A stretch of DNA of 64,000 nt from Parasponia andersonii (GCA_002914805.1 JXTB01000108.1:422835-486834); one strand, 5' to 3'; shown: positions 20,982 through 33,493, counted from the first letter of the stretch. Notes: generated by a model not told the origin, from the sequence alone. Translations and numbers: made by a program.

Positions 20982-22820
20982 ATGGCTAAAACGGCGTCGT
21001 TTCTTCTGTGTACTCTGGTTCTCTTCGGAGCCATCGCTATCATCCAGGTAATTATGCAATTAAGCTAGATTTACTCATTTTCTGATCTCATCATCTCCAT
21101 GTTTTTTTTAGGGTTTTTTTTAAAATTTATTTATTAATTTCATTTTTCATTTATACATTCATGGCTGGTGAGCCTTGATCCATGAAACTGGCGGTTGATG
21201 AAAAAGGGGTCTTGTTTCAGGCAAAGAAATCTAAGGAGGATCTGAAAGAAGTGACCCACAAAGTGTTCTTCGACGTGGAAATTGATGGAAAGCCAGCTGG
21301 TAATCCAATGCACCTCAGAGACTTTTATTTTATTTTTTCGGGACCAGAAATTGGGGTTGATTTATTCATTAAATCGGATTTCTTTGATGTTATTTATCTT
21401 CTAATTGTTGTGAGTTCAGGTCGTGTTGTAATGGGTCTCTTTGGAAAGACGGTTCCTAAGACCGCAGGTATGGTCGATTAACTGCACATATATCCTAATA
21501 AATGGTGTTGTATATGTATATCTATATAGTTCTTGTTGTTTCTTCGACAGATTATTGAGTTCTTTGTTTTTATTCTTGCAGAAAATTTCCGAGCTTTGTG
21601 CACAGGTAATAGATGCTTTACCTTTATTTCTTTGAAAAATGCTTTTGTTTTGGAATTTAGAGTTAGTCATTAGGGATAGAGTGCTAACTATTTATGAATT
21701 ATCTTTGCTTATCGGGAAAATGTTTTTGGTGGAAGAAATGGTGTAATTTCTAGAAATATAAACACCCATTGAGGATTTGCTGCTAGTAGAATGATCTAAG
21801 GGCATGTTTACTAATCCGTAATGATCAGAAAAAGGAAAGGCTTTCACTTTCATGTGTTTAAATGCTAATTGGTTATACATGAAAGGAAATTCTAGCATTA
21901 CCCACTCATTATTTCTTATTCGACCTCATTCCCTTTCCACTCATTCCCTTTACGGCAAAGATTTTATGATTGTGAAGAATTTTTCAAAGTAAAAGTTTTT
22001 TTCACTTGTAGCTTTTTCTTGTACCTTTGTTTTGCTAATCATCCAGGGGAGAAAGGCGTTGGAAAGAGTGGTAAACCTCTCCATTACAAAGGTAGCGCAT
22101 TTCACAGGATTATTCCAAGCTTCATGATCCAGGGAGGTGATTTCACACTTGGTGATGGACGAGGTGGAGAATCGATTTATGGAGAGAAGTTCGGTGATGA
22201 GAATTTCAAGCTGAAGCACACTGGCCCAGGTAAGGACCAATGCCTGGCCATCATCAGGGCCTATTTCGACATGCTATTTCTTGTTTGTTTTCTTTGATCA
22301 TTGGGATTATTCGTGCTAGCATAATTTCAGAGTTCAAAAGCTACAATATTGTATGATTGAATGTTTGTCTTCCTTCATGTGTCCAGGGCTTTTGTCAATG
22401 GCAAATGCTGGTCCAGACACCAACGGTTCACAATTCTTCATTACCACTGTGACAACTAGCTGGTAATTAGATATACATTCAAGCATTTTAACGAAAAGAA
22501 ACAATATTTTGAAAACGTTGAGTCCTTATTATAATTGATATTTATGTAGACACCATAATGCAATGGCTAAAATTATGACTTTTCACCGAAAATCGCTTCG
22601 TCTTTACAAGGCGAGCAGTGAAATCCTGAAAATTCCCTTCTAGAGCCTCAGAGTCTCCGATTGACCATTCAATCTATACAGGTTGGATGGCAGACATGTT
22701 GTGTTTGGAAAGGTGCTCTCTGGTATGGATGTGATTTACAAGATGGAAGCTGAAGGAAGGCAGAGTGGCACACCCAAGAGCAAAGTTGTGATCGCAGACA
22801 GTGGCGAACTTCCTCTCTAA
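20982..22820 (+). CDS. CYP20-1: Secretory-pathway cyclophilin (peptidyl-prolyl cis-trans isomerase), CYP20-1/ROC7-like
   Basis: Catalyses cis-trans isomerisation of prolyl bonds in proteins of the secretory pathway. Seven exons: 20982-21047, 21221-21299, 21420-21467, 21582-21605, 22047-22229, 22387-22462, 22682-22820; 615 nt, 204 aa, the length of Arabidopsis CYP20-1. A hydrophobic signal peptide covers residues 1-22 and is encoded by its own exon. The cyclophilin fold follows, with the catalytic set present: Arg93, Phe98 and Gln101 in [15 protein letters not shown], Trp159 and His164 in [10 protein letters not shown], and the core [11 protein letters not shown]. It has no KDEL and ends SGELPL. 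All introns are GT-AG. The gene is head-to-head with the APD-like gene. Nothing suggests it is broken. Confidence 0.96.
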
Positions 22821-23828
22821 ATGCTATCTTTTATCTCTATACAAGACCATTCCGTGTTTTACCATTTTCTTGATGTTCCTGAACTAGACTGGTTTAGATG
22901 TTTTATGTTACCACTTACATGCTTGTTGACGAGGGATTGCAAGTTAAAGGTTTAATTAGAATTTTCTTATTCGACTTTCATCAACTAAAACACAGTAATA
23001 AGATGGTATATTGATAGGTGCATTCACGAGTGCCAACTGTTATTTTCTCGTTGATTTTCATTCTATGAAAACAAGATATAATTTGAACCGTTAAGATATT
23101 CATGTTATCCTTTGGTATCCACGAGGATGCTTAATTGATTATTTTACGCAGATTCAAAAAAGATATTGGGATATTACAGTAGGCCACTAGGACATTAATT
23201 GGTTATCAAGCACTAGTGAAGTATCACTTCTTGCTTTTTCCTAGTAGATATGATTTTCCGATTCGAGTCGATCTGGTTGGAAATTAGAATCCTATATAAA
23301 AACAATCATTACAATCCAGCGTGTAAAAGCACCAGGAATATCCGGATTAGCCACTGAACAACATGATTTGTCCTGCTATTTCGAGGTTGAGACTAGCCCC
23401 GTCAAGTAAGAAAGACGGTAGTGAACGAAAACCATGAGCAAGATTCTTCGCACGCAAAACGACTTTTATCCTGTGGAATATAAAGCGACTGTATCTTGTT
23501 CTGATTTCCATGCATAAACAGATGATAGACATATTTATAGGCAATAATAATTAGAAGTTGTGGAAAATAGCAATTGTATTTCTGTCGTGATTTCCATGCA
23601 TGAACTGTTCTGTTGATGGACATATTTATAGGCAATAATAATAAAAGTCGGAAGCGAAATGGCTAATTTGTTAGCCAAGCTCACAGGAATATTACCACAA
23701 AAAAGAAACAAGAGGAACAATTCCGCCTGCTTTCGCGCATTCTTCTTTGATGTTTGACAGACAGTTAAAAGCATACTTCAACTGAAAGCAATTTCCAGGC
23801 AGAAAAATAGAACCATAAACACCTCAAC
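22821..23828. other. Intergenic with a short direct repeat
   Basis: 3' flanks of two convergent genes. No coding exon recognised. Two related copies (23502-23551 and 23589-23643) share GATTTCCATGCAT and ACATATTTATAGGCAATAAT, about 87 bp apart; this looks like a local duplication. Confidence 0.5.
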
Positions 23829-25417
23829 TCAATGCTGTTCACCATCTGGGAAAGCTGCAATTTGTTCAAAGCCATTTCCACCGTCTGTTGCAGCTTTGCT
23901 ACTGAATAGGGAAAATCAAGTTAAAACTGTCAAATGAAAGAATGCTCTCTACATGCGAGCAACCTGAGCTAGAAGAAACCAGGGAAACTGGATCTTGCAG
24001 GTTTTAACTGCAAGAGAAATGAAGCAAATGATGAACACTGACCCACTTCCAGCTGCTAAAATGATACTATGTTCGACTATTCTAAGAGAATTGCCATTGC
24101 TTAACATGAAAATAAAATTGCACGGAGAAATTCATTTCTTTTATATCTCTTCCTTTGCAATATGAATTCTACTCTTACAATCCAGAAAACAACTTACCTA
24201 AATAATTGTTCAGATTGGGGCCATGGCATGTCTCCACAGAAGAGATACTAGAGAAGTTCTAATGCAATTAGTGAAGTTATATGGCAATGTACCTGTAAGG
24301 GTCAACCACAAGACACCGTATTCTTCACTGAACTTTACAGGGTTAACTACCTGCTGTGATAGATGCATAACATGCTCCCGTCAAATCCTACACACATGAA
24401 AGATGAAAGCACGTACTCAAATGCCTATTGCTCCTAAACTCCTTCAAGATTTATAATTTCAACAGAAAGTGGACAATGGTCTCTTCAGCACAGTTGATAA
24501 TTGCTAGTTCTCTTTTAGATGCATGTATATCTTGCTCAAGCTCAACCATCAAGAGAAAGATGAAGCATCTAGTCTCAAACAAACATAATTTTATCTAAAA
24601 CAACGCAAAAGTAGCTTTAACCTATATTCCTACTTTCAGATGTTCATCACCGATAGAGCCCTCTTAAAAAGCTTATTGGGTGGGAATCTCTTCAAGAATT
24701 ACAGATTCATTCAAGAATCTCTTCTTCTGATGTTGACATCGTTGAAATTGGATGGGAAATACAGAACGAAGTAAGAAACTAGGAGCTTATAACTGTCAAA
24801 GACCAATAAAAGCTTAGAGACCGTACTCCTAGGAAAGAAAACCAGATCCCAAAAGGTGAGCCATAGTTCCTAACTTTCATGGGTAAGCTAGGGGCCCTAA
24901 AGATGCCAGCTAGATTAAGAAAATGGAAACAAGGAACTATTGAAGAACAGAGCAAGCCAAATGTCACATCAAATTTCAGTTCCCTATTGTCCCCCTCTTC
25001 CTAAATATTTTCACTGATTTCGAATTTTCCATTTTCCATAAACGTACTTGAAATAAATACAAGGAGATACCAGGCTTTGGTGAATGAATTCCAATGCTGC
25101 AAATTGATTCTCGAAACATGTCAAATACCTGAATAACGTCTTGCCCGACTCATCACTTTAGGATTTAAACTAAATAAAGAACGACAACATACGTAGCAAT
25201 GCTGTGTATGTATTGGCTATGGCTTAAATCTGAGTTATCTTCACACTTAACCAACCGGTAATCTATCATCTTACATATACACATAATATGATTTAAAGAG
25301 AGATAATCAAAGAAAGACAAGGTAAATAAAAAAAAAAAAAAACAGGACATAAGTACCTACCTCATCACGTCCGCGGGGCGGGAAATAAGGAAGATAAGCA
25401 ATTCCCACAGTCTTCAT
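23829..25417 (-). CDS. Small unrecognised four-exon gene
   Basis: I do not recognise this protein. A consistent model reads exons 25417-25361, 24350-24293, 24231-24198 and 23901-23829: 222 nt, 73 aa, phases 0, 1 and 2 all matching, with GTAGGT, GTACAT and GTAAGT donors and AG acceptors. The product starts MKTVGIAYLPYFPPRGRDE, has an aromatic/acidic middle (FSEEYGVLWLTL) and ends FPDGEQH. It has no signal peptide or membrane segment. The exon 2 acceptor is CAGCAG, so an extra Gln is possible. It lies in tandem with ELF4 on the same strand, 364 bp from the ELF4 stop. More 5' exons could exist. Confidence rests on frame-consistent splicing only. Confidence 0.5.
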
Positions 25418-25780
25418 CCTTTCAACACAGAGAAAAACATAGCAGACACCAAATTAAGCAGAGTCTTTTGTTCTCTCACCCTCACAAGTCCCATGCCACA
25501 TGACCAACATGACTACCTTATGAAAAGGACCTCAAACGCTAAAAAGAGAAAGACTGACAACTTCCCAGATAGCCTAAAACAGGCTCACTCGCACCATCAA
25601 CATTACCAAACATCTCGGCCAAATCAAGACCCGATTGGCCGAGGCCCGACCTTATTCAATTAACTCTAAACTAAGCATCAATACACAAATAACACGCAAC
25701 CGCAGATTAAAAAGAAAGGCTAATAAGGTGAATCGAAATTACTGAAATTCATCGCCCTCGAGACCGGTCCCGATTCGCTT

Positions 25781-26248
25781 TCAATTCTCGTCCTTGTGCT
25801 TGTGCTTGTCCTCGTCTTCTTCTTCTTCCCCTTTCTTGGCGGCGGTATCCAGCTCGCGACGCTGGTGAACAATGGCGGAGAAATTGACGGATAAATCGGA
25901 GTAAATGGAGATTACCTTAGAGATGTTGCCGTTGATTTGGCGGATGAGGGAGACGTTCTCGGCGAGATTGTCGGGGACATTGGACCGGTGGTTGTCATTC
26001 ACCTGCTGTATCAACTCGCGGTTCTGATCCAGTACGGACTGCGCCTGTTTAAACCCTCTGCTAAGCGTATCCCATGCCTCATCGTCGCATTTCTCCTCCT
26101 CCTCACCATCTTCTTCTTCTTTGGCTTCTCCGTTAAGGCGGCGCTTGCTCTTCTTCTTATTCTTCTTCTTCTTCTTGTTCTTGCTGGTTTTAATGGCGTC
26201 GTCCATGGTCGACTCCTCCACCGGACGCCACGATTCAACCCTGCTCAT
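25781..26248 (-). CDS. ELF4: EARLY FLOWERING 4 (evening complex clock protein)
   Basis: Single-exon gene for a small nuclear clock protein that joins ELF3 and LUX in the evening complex, which represses growth and clock genes at dusk. The conserved ELF4 helical hairpin is seen as SVLDQNRELIQQVNDNH and NGNISKVISIYSDL; the QQVNDNH block fits the ELF4/EFL1 group rather than the shorter EFL2-4 type. An N-terminal Lys/Arg run (KKKKKNKKKSKRR) is a likely nuclear signal. A Glu/Asp then His/Lys-rich tail makes the protein 155 aa from this ATG, longer than Arabidopsis ELF4. An alternative start at 26206 (141 aa) has the better context ACCATGG and may be the real one; another ATG lies at 26260. No defect seen. 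Confidence 0.93.
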   Translation of the reverse strand: MSRVESWRPVEESTMDDAIKTSKNKKKKKNKKKSKRRLNGEAKEEEDGEEEEKCDDEAWDTLSRGFKQAQSVLDQNRELIQQVNDNHRSNVPDNLAENVSLIRQINGNISKVISIYSDLSVNFSAIVHQRRELDTAAKKGEEEEDEDKHKHKDEN

Positions 26249-26260
26249 ATATAGATACAC

Positions 26261-26947
26261 ATGTACGTGTGTAGATGTTTGCAGGGCTTGGTCTTTCCTC
26301 GCTCTGCTTGTTTTTTTTTTTTTTTTTTAATTTTGAGTTTGATAGAATAAAAAATCAAATTTCTTTGGGTTTTATAGTTTTGGGATATTGACCAACCGAC
26401 TTCAGGTGGCGGTTATGATGTTTATCGTTTGGTGTCTGTGATGTAAGTGAAATGACTGTCGAATCAGAATGTTCGGCCAAGTCGTGTGAGAATGGTTATT
26501 GGAGGAGCTGTCTGTGAGCCATCAGCTGGGCGGACAGCTTAAATTATGTTCGAATTATATGCCATACTGCCAATAATGCCATTGGATATCAAATATTATT
26601 GAATAATAAATATCTTCGAGAGCAAAAAAAACAACCAAAAAAAAAAACCTAAAATAATATCTTATAGAAATATCTCCCACCAACCTCGTAGTGGAAAAAG
26701 GAATACCAGGAGCTGGACGTGTTCGTATACGCGCTTACGGCGCACGTGGCAGATACTTCTTATAATACAACCGATACCAGCTCTCCAATTCTTGCAAGCT
26801 GCAATAACCTCACACACTCCCCGTTAAGCCCCCATTTTTCTTGATTTCTGATATCCATTTAAGAGCTTCTAAGCACCGTGATAATTGCGACTATTTAGGG
26901 GGAGGAATAATGTCACTTGTATCAAAATTTTAATACCATGCGGTTAG
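26261..26947 (-). promoter_or_regulatory. ELF4 upstream region with evening-element-like sites
   Basis: AAATATCT at 26608-26615 and 26668-26675 and AATATCT at 26656-26662 match the core of the evening element/CCA1 site, and CACGTG (G-box) is at 26743-26748. Such sites are the known targets of CCA1/LHY and of light-signalling bZIP/bHLH factors. The region is cut at 26947 by the insertion of Gypsy B, so any sites further out are now 12 kb away. Confidence 0.6.
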
Positions 26948-27893
26948 TTTGGGACCCATTTCCAAGTCATACGCCACGTGGACGGCCAAGCGGGTGAACA
27001 GGTCACGAAAGGGTCCACTGTCCGACAGGTGTCGAGAGTGATTAGTTAAAGGCCACGCGGATCACACGTGATTTCACAATCGGCCATTGGGCCGTCCGAA
27101 ATTAGAGCCGAGCCCATCACAGACCCTGGACAGTCTCGGCCCAGTCCAACCCTTACCTCGACAGCTGGGGAGTCAGAAGCCCCAAGGGTCTTCCACCTAA
27201 ATACAATGGCCCTTACCTCGACAGTTGGGGGGTCGGAAGCCCCAAGAGTCTTCCACCTGAATACAATGGCCCTTACCTCGACAGCTGGGGGGTCGGAAGC
27301 TCTAAGGGTCTTCCACCTGAATACAATGGAAAGCAACTCACGACTCCAGACCCAGACAGAGCATTTAATGCGATCCTGGGTAGGCGTGCGCAAGGGGCAA
27401 GTTGTCCTAACAGAACGGCAATTTACCCAAATCTCACCCCTAACAGATTCAAGCCGTAGGAGGCAGCGGAAATCATGCTACGGCGATACAGAGGAGATCA
27501 CGGAAATCTCGACCCGTCACCTCTGAAAAAGACTTTGAGGAGAAAGGTACTCAGTCCGGAAATTGAGACCCGCATGGTTCACAATTTCAGGACTATACAT
27601 ATATGAGCCATGCATTCCCAAGAGGGGCATATACACTTATAGAAAGAAGTATATAAAAAAGGTTATGAGCAAAAAACAAATATATACTCATAATGAACTA
27701 ATTCCTTGCTACCCTGTATCAAAGATAAACCACTGACTTAAGTATCGGAGTTTTTGTAAGTGGCCACCCCCGCCTTTCAGACCCTGCTTGGAGTTCAGAG
27801 TACTTTGGGATAGCGAGGGCACGTGGACAGTTGGAGAATACAGCATCAGCGGTTCAGAGACACGTAGACGGCTGGTGAGAAACTGCTCCAACA
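26948..27893 (+). repeat. 5' LTR of Gypsy B
   Basis: 946 bp, starting TTTGGGACCC (TGTGGGA in the 3' copy) and ending CTCCAACA. It holds exactly three 60-bp minisatellite units at 27150-27329. A TATA box (TATAAAAAAGG) lies near 27652. Confidence 0.93.
27150..27329 (+). repeat. 60-bp minisatellite, 3 units (5' LTR B)
   Basis: Three consecutive units of exactly 60 bp starting at 27150, 27210 and 27270, each opening CCCTTACCTCGACAG. Confidence 0.92.
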
Positions 27894-27896
27894 GTT

Positions 27897-27914
27897 TGGC
27901 GCCGTCTGTGGGAA
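27897..27914 (+). other. Primer binding site, Gypsy B
   Basis: TGGCGCCGTCTGTGGGAA, 3 bp after the 5' LTR. The tRNA is not assigned. Confidence 0.78.
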
Positions 27915-27988
27915 AAGGTTGAGCGTGAGAAAAAGAATAGGAGACTCACGACCGCACTCTCCCCGAACGAAAAGTCATATAACGTCTG

Positions 27989-30194
27989 ATGGCACCCTCA
28001 AGAATGACAACCAGGAGCACACGTCCCGACGCCGAAGGGAGCTCCCGAGAAGCACGACCAGATCTGGAGCAGAAGCTGGATCAGATGCTTGCCGCCCTGG
28101 CGAAAGCAAACCGGAAGGTAGAGATGGCCCACGAGGCCATCCTAGGTTTAAGGGACGAGGTCGCAGAGGTACGCAGAGATAATGCCCGCCTCGAAGGGTT
28201 GCTAGCGAGTGAAGACAGAACCCAGCGGAGGGAAGATTTCGACGAAGAAGTCCAACAAGAATTCGGAAGTCAATCGCAAGGATAAGCTCCTGCCCCATCC
28301 GGGTCGCGGATGCAGGGGGCACTGCAGAGTCAGTCGAGAACCTTCCAAACTAGGGAGGCAACGGGCGGGAGATGCCATGGAAGCCCAGGAGGTACGCCCT
28401 CCGACTGGAAGCAAGAGATGATGGCAGAGTTGGGTAAGAGACTCGGAGCCCATCACAGCCAGACCCCCAACGATCTGGCAGAACAAACTATGCGAGGGAT
28501 CAACCGGACGGTATTCGCCGACTAGATCCAAATGGAACCCAGACCGAGGGACTTCACAACCCCGACCTTCAAGCCGTTCGAGGGGAAAACCGACCCCCTC
28601 GACCACATATACCACTTTCAGCAGAAGATGGCCTTGGAAACCAGGGACGAGGCCGTGACCTGTAAAGTCTTCTCTACGACCCTGGCGGGACCAGCCCTGC
28701 TATGGTTCAGACAGCTCCCGGAAAGTTCATAAATGGGTTCGAAGACTTCTGCAAACTTTTCCTAAAATAGTACGCAGGTGTCCGGAGACAACAAAAAACC
28801 ATGCGAGACCTAGACCGTTTGGAGCAAGCCGCAAATGAGTCCCTGCGAGAGTACCTCTCGCGTTTCCTCGAGATAATGTCACTGGTCCATAACGCCGACT
28901 CGGTCCAAGCTGCAGGCTCATTCGTCAAAAGCCTGCAGCCAGGATCAATGCTATCAGACCACTCCTTCTGAATCTTCTGTACGATATGGCAGACGTTCAG
29001 GCGAAGTCAGAAGGAATATTCAGGGTACTGGAAAGCTACCAGAAGGCGCCCAAGACCTCCGCCGTGATAACAACGATGCTAGTACAACCCCCAGCCCCGT
29101 AAGGGGTGAAGAGGCCCTCACCAGGCCAAGGGCCGGCTCCGAAGCAGGAAGCCCTCATCCAGGACAGTCAGGAGGGTGGCAAGAGGAGGAAGACGTCCCG
29201 TGACCCTCTACCGAAGTATGAGCTCAACACGCCGATCGACGTGATCTACCTCCAAAACAAGGACATGGGCATTTTCAAAGACCCACCCAAATCTAGCGTC
29301 CCTGAGCATATGAACAATAGGAACAGGTATTGGCAGTTCCACAAAGACTTCGGGCACGACACCGTCCACTGCCGCAACCTTTACGCTCAGGTCATGATGG
29401 CTATCTACGCCGACAGGTTAAAACATTACGTGAAAACCGACGGAACCCAGCCGCTGGAAGACGTCACCAGGCCTGAGAAAAGGAAGCAGACCCAAGCCTC
29501 TGGGTCAGGAGAGCAAACCCTAAGGATATTGCTGACCATCGTGGGCAAGCCAGAGCCAACCCAGGATCAAGAGGAAAAAGAAAGATGCCTCAAAAGAGCT
29601 GAGGGTAGGGTGAAACGCTTGAGGGGGATGGGTCATTCCGTCAACCATTTGATATCGGGAGAAAGCCGCACCTCCGCCGCCCCCATCGTTTTCACCCAGC
29701 AAGATTTAACTACAGTGCGCCAGCCTCACGACAACCCCTTGGTGATTAAACTGCAGATCGGCTCCGCATTGGTCGAAAGGGTCCTGGTCGATGGTGGAAG
29801 TAGCGTCGATATCCTATTCCTCAGCACATTCGAGAATATGGGTCTGGATCGAAGCGCATTCAGGCCGACCTGTCCACCACTGTTCGCTTTTGACAGCACG
29901 AAGGTGTGCCCTTTGGGCGTTGTGACCCTGAATGTCTGCACTGCTGAGAGATGCTTGGACGTGGATTTCGTCATCATTGACTGCCATTCCTCCTTCAACG
30001 TTATCATGGGAAGGGGATGGATCTATGCCATACATGGGGTCGCTTCCACCCTCCACCAGGTCTTAAGATGTCAATCAAAGGACGGTACCTACATGATTGA
30101 CATCAAGGGAGACCAGGCCTCCGCAAAGAAATGCTTTTCAGCCACCTTGAGGGGAGCCGACACGAGTGCAAGCGCCGCAACTGGGGATAGATAG
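27989..30194 (+). pseudogene. Gag and protease region of Gypsy B (broken)
   Basis: The gag start and coiled coil lie at 27989-28285, the capsid domain near 28560-29000, and an intact 362-codon stretch at 29106-30194 carries the end of gag and the protease (VLVDGGSSVDILF near 29780-29820). The zinc-knuckle-like motif has Trp in place of the first Cys that A keeps. Stops near 28283, 28525 and 28730 and a frame change near 28970 disable gag. Parts of the sequence missing in A are present here, so the two copies decayed independently. Confidence 0.88.
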
Positions 30195-30221
30195 CAATCA
30201 AAGGACCGCCTGCCAGCGTAC

Positions 30222-33200
30222 ATGAAGCGAATCGAAGAGGAGTCTGACGGTCCGGAATCCACGATCAAAGAACTGGTAGCGGTTCCTTTGAAAGAGGCAG
30301 AACCGGCGAAGGTGATTCTAATCAGGGCCTTATTACCTGAGGAGCAAAAGAACGAGATGTTGGGATTCCTGAAGCGGAACGAGGACGTCTTCGTATGGTC
30401 CCACGATGACATGCCCGGGATAGACCCCGCACACTCCTGCCACTGACTGAACATAGATCCCCATTTCACTTCAGTCAGGTAGAAACCCAGAAGGTTCGCA
30501 CCAGAGAAAAACAAGGCGATCAACAAGGAGGTAGAAAAGCTGATGGAGGACGGTCTGATCAGGGAATGTGTATACCCGTGTTGGGTCTCCAACTCGGTAG
30601 TGGTGAAAAAGAAAAACGGCGACGACCGTATTTGTATAGACTTCACTAACCTAAACAAGGCCTGCCCGAAGGATAGCTTCCCCCTGCCAAGAATCGACCA
30701 AATGGTAGATGTGACGGTGGGATTCAACAGAATGAGCTTTTTGGATACCTACTCCGGATACAACCAGATCCCCCTGTACGCGGAAGACCAGAACCATATG
30801 GCTTTTGTCACGGAACGTGGTCTGTACTGCTATAGGCGTATGCCATTTGGCCTGAAGAACGCGGGGGCAACCTACCAAAGGTTCATGAATAAAATGTTCG
30901 CTAGGCTACTAGGGAAGACTATGGAGGTCTACATCGACGATATAATCGTAAAGAGCAGGGAAGATTCAGACCATCTGAGGCACCTAGATGAATGTTTTCA
31001 GATTCTGAGGCAGCATCAGATGAATCTGAATCCTAAGAAATGTGCGTTTGGGGTATCCTCTGGGCAATTCCTAGGGCATATCGTGAGTCAGAGGGGTATT
31101 GAGGCAAACCCGACCCAGCTGACCTCGATCGCGAATGTGCAGAGACCCTCGTCCGTTCGGGAGGTCCAACACCTGGCCAGGAAGATAGCCGCTCTCAGCC
31201 AATTCATCTCCAAGATGTCCAACCGATGCAAGCCTTTCTTCCAATGCTTGAAGAAAAGCTCTACTGTCATCTAGGGGGAGGAACAGGACAGGGCACTAAC
31301 AGATCTCAAGCTGTATCTGAGTCACCCACCTATCATGGCTTCCCCGGCAGAGGGGGAGCGTCTATACGCCTATTTAGCGGTGTCCGAGGTAGCGGTTAGC
31401 GCCGTACTATTCATCGAGGAAGGCGGCAAACAGAAACCGGTGTTTTATATATGCCGCATGCTCCTGGATGCCGAAACCTGATACAGTGTGGCAGAAAAGC
31501 TGGTCCTCACTCTGGTCAACGCTAAAAAGAAACTCTGGCAGTATTTTAAGGCATACTCGGTCATCGTGTATACGGATTTCCCCATCCGTCAAATCTTGGC
31601 CAAACCAGACCTGTCGGGACGACTGACCAAATGGGCCATCGGACTGGGAATATACGATATCGAGTATCGGCCTCGAGCGGCAAGAAAGGACAGGTCATGG
31701 CGGATTTTCTGGTGGAAATCGAATCCTTCGGCAAGCAGCATGACCCGTGTCAGATGTCTCAACTTCGCCCCCCTTCAGCCTGGATGCTCTACACGGACGG
31801 ATCCATGAATGCCTTAGGGTCAGGTATCGGGATAGTCTTGCAGACCCCAATGGATCTCAGAGTTGAGAAAGCATTGAGGCTCGGCTTCCAGGCGACTAAC
31901 AATGAGGCAGAGTACGAGGCACTGCTGCAAGGCCTTAAGCTGGTACTGCACTTCGGAGTGGAGGACATCACCGTGAAGACCGACTCGCAGTTGATCACGG
32001 GTCAGGTCAAGGGAGACTTCGAAGTAAAAGAACCGAGGTTGCACAGGTACTTCTCCAAGGTAATGGGGGCAAAAGCTCGCCTTTGGCAATTTCAATATCG
32101 AACCGATCCCTAAGGAGATGAACCAGAGGGCTGACGAGCTAGCTAAGAGTGCGTCAATCGGGGGTACAGCTGGAAGCATAGAAGTTCTCTTAGAAGGCGT
32201 GAGCATGGAGGACCCCCCGCAGACCCCTGCGCACCATGTGTTCGTAACCAGAGCTGCTGACAAAGGGTGGATGAAACCCATCACACAGTATTTGACGTTG
32301 GGGAACCTGCCCGCAGACCCCCGGGAAGCAAGGTCAGTCAGATTGAAGGCTGCCAGGTACTCGATGATGGGTGAACATTTATACAGGAGATCGACAATGG
32401 GTCCGATGCTATGCTGCATAGGTCCCGTCGAAGCGCAAAAACTGATGGAGGAAATCCACGAGGGAGTATGTGGCAACCACTCTGGCGGACACAACCTCGC
32501 CCACAAGGCTCTAACGGGCGGATACTTATGGCCATACATGATAGTGGAGGCAGCCAGATTCGTCAAAAAATGTGATAAATGCCAGAGGTTTGCCCCGATG
32601 AAACGTCAGCCTACGGAGATACTTCATTCGAACATAACTCCTTGGTCGTTTGCCAAATGGGGTCTGAACATCGTCGGAGAGCTCCCCAGAAGTCCAGGAG
32701 AAAAGAGATACATCCTGCTAGCCACGGACTACTTCACCAAATGGGTAGAGGCCGAAGCCTACACGATAGTTAATAAGGCAAACACGATTAACTTCATCTG
32801 GAAGAACATAATCTGTCGATTCGGAATCCCGAAAGAGATACACGCTGATCATGGCACGCAGTTCCAAAATGCTAAGCTCAAGGAGTTGTGCGATCCGTAT
32901 GATATAAGGCTCAGTTTCTCTTCCTGAACTATCCTCAGGGGAACGGCCAAGCAGAGGCGATGAACAAATCCATATTCAGCAACATCAAAAAGAACTTGCA
33001 GGAGGCTAAAAGCAAGTGGTTAGAAGAACTGCCGGCCGTTGTGTGGGCCCATCGAACCACAGAGCGGAGGTCTACTGGGAGAACGCCATTCACCATGGTT
33101 TACGGATCAGAGGCTGTGATCTCGACCGAGGTCGGCCTCCCGACCCTCTGCTCCGAAGTGGTAAAAGATGCCCCCTTAAACGAGCATCAGTTAAGCCGCA

Positions 33201-33493
33201 ACACAGACCTCCTAGAAGAAACGAGAAACATGGCCCTGGTCCACCTGGCTTCATACCACCAGCAGGCTAGGTCCTACTACGCGAAAAAGGTTAGTGCCCG
33301 ACGATTTAACGCCGGGGATTGGGTCCTGAAAGCTCGAACAGGGAATTCCTCGAAACTGGACTCCGATTGGATCGGACCCTATGAGGTGATCAAAGCACTC
33401 GACAATGGTGCGTATGTCCTGAAGGAACTCAAGACGGGGAAAAATATACCGAACACATGGAACGCTTAGCACTTGAAAAAGTATCACGTGTAA
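30222..33493 (+). pseudogene. Pol region of Gypsy B: RT, RNase H, integrase (broken)
   Basis: Reverse transcriptase with catalytic YIDD at 30930-30941, RNase H, a second RNase H-like domain, and integrase with zinc finger (CDKCQRF near 32575) and HADHGTQF core block. It is the better preserved of the two pol copies: 30543-31274, 32118-32927 and 32960-33469 are long open stretches. Breaks include TGA near 30444, TAG near 30480 and 31272, a frame change near 31680, a 1-bp deletion near 32924 relative to A and TAG near 33467. Confidence 0.9.

Noticed and set aside
22019..22297. 92-codon frame in the cyclophilin region
   Set aside because: It is exon 5 of CYP20-1 read through into the flanking introns.
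24779..24967. 62-codon frame in the intron of the small unknown gene
   Set aside because: No splice-consistent link to the neighbouring exons and no recognisable motif.
26011..26330. Leu/Phe-rich plus-strand frames opposite ELF4 (also 25937-26254)
   Set aside because: Reverse reading of the Lys- and Glu-rich codons of ELF4.
27068..27526. Open frames on both strands through LTR sequences (also 1591-1809, 13301-13633, 38406-38696)
   Set aside because: They follow the 60-bp minisatellite, which is again a multiple of three; no domain and no conservation of frame between LTRs beyond the repeat.
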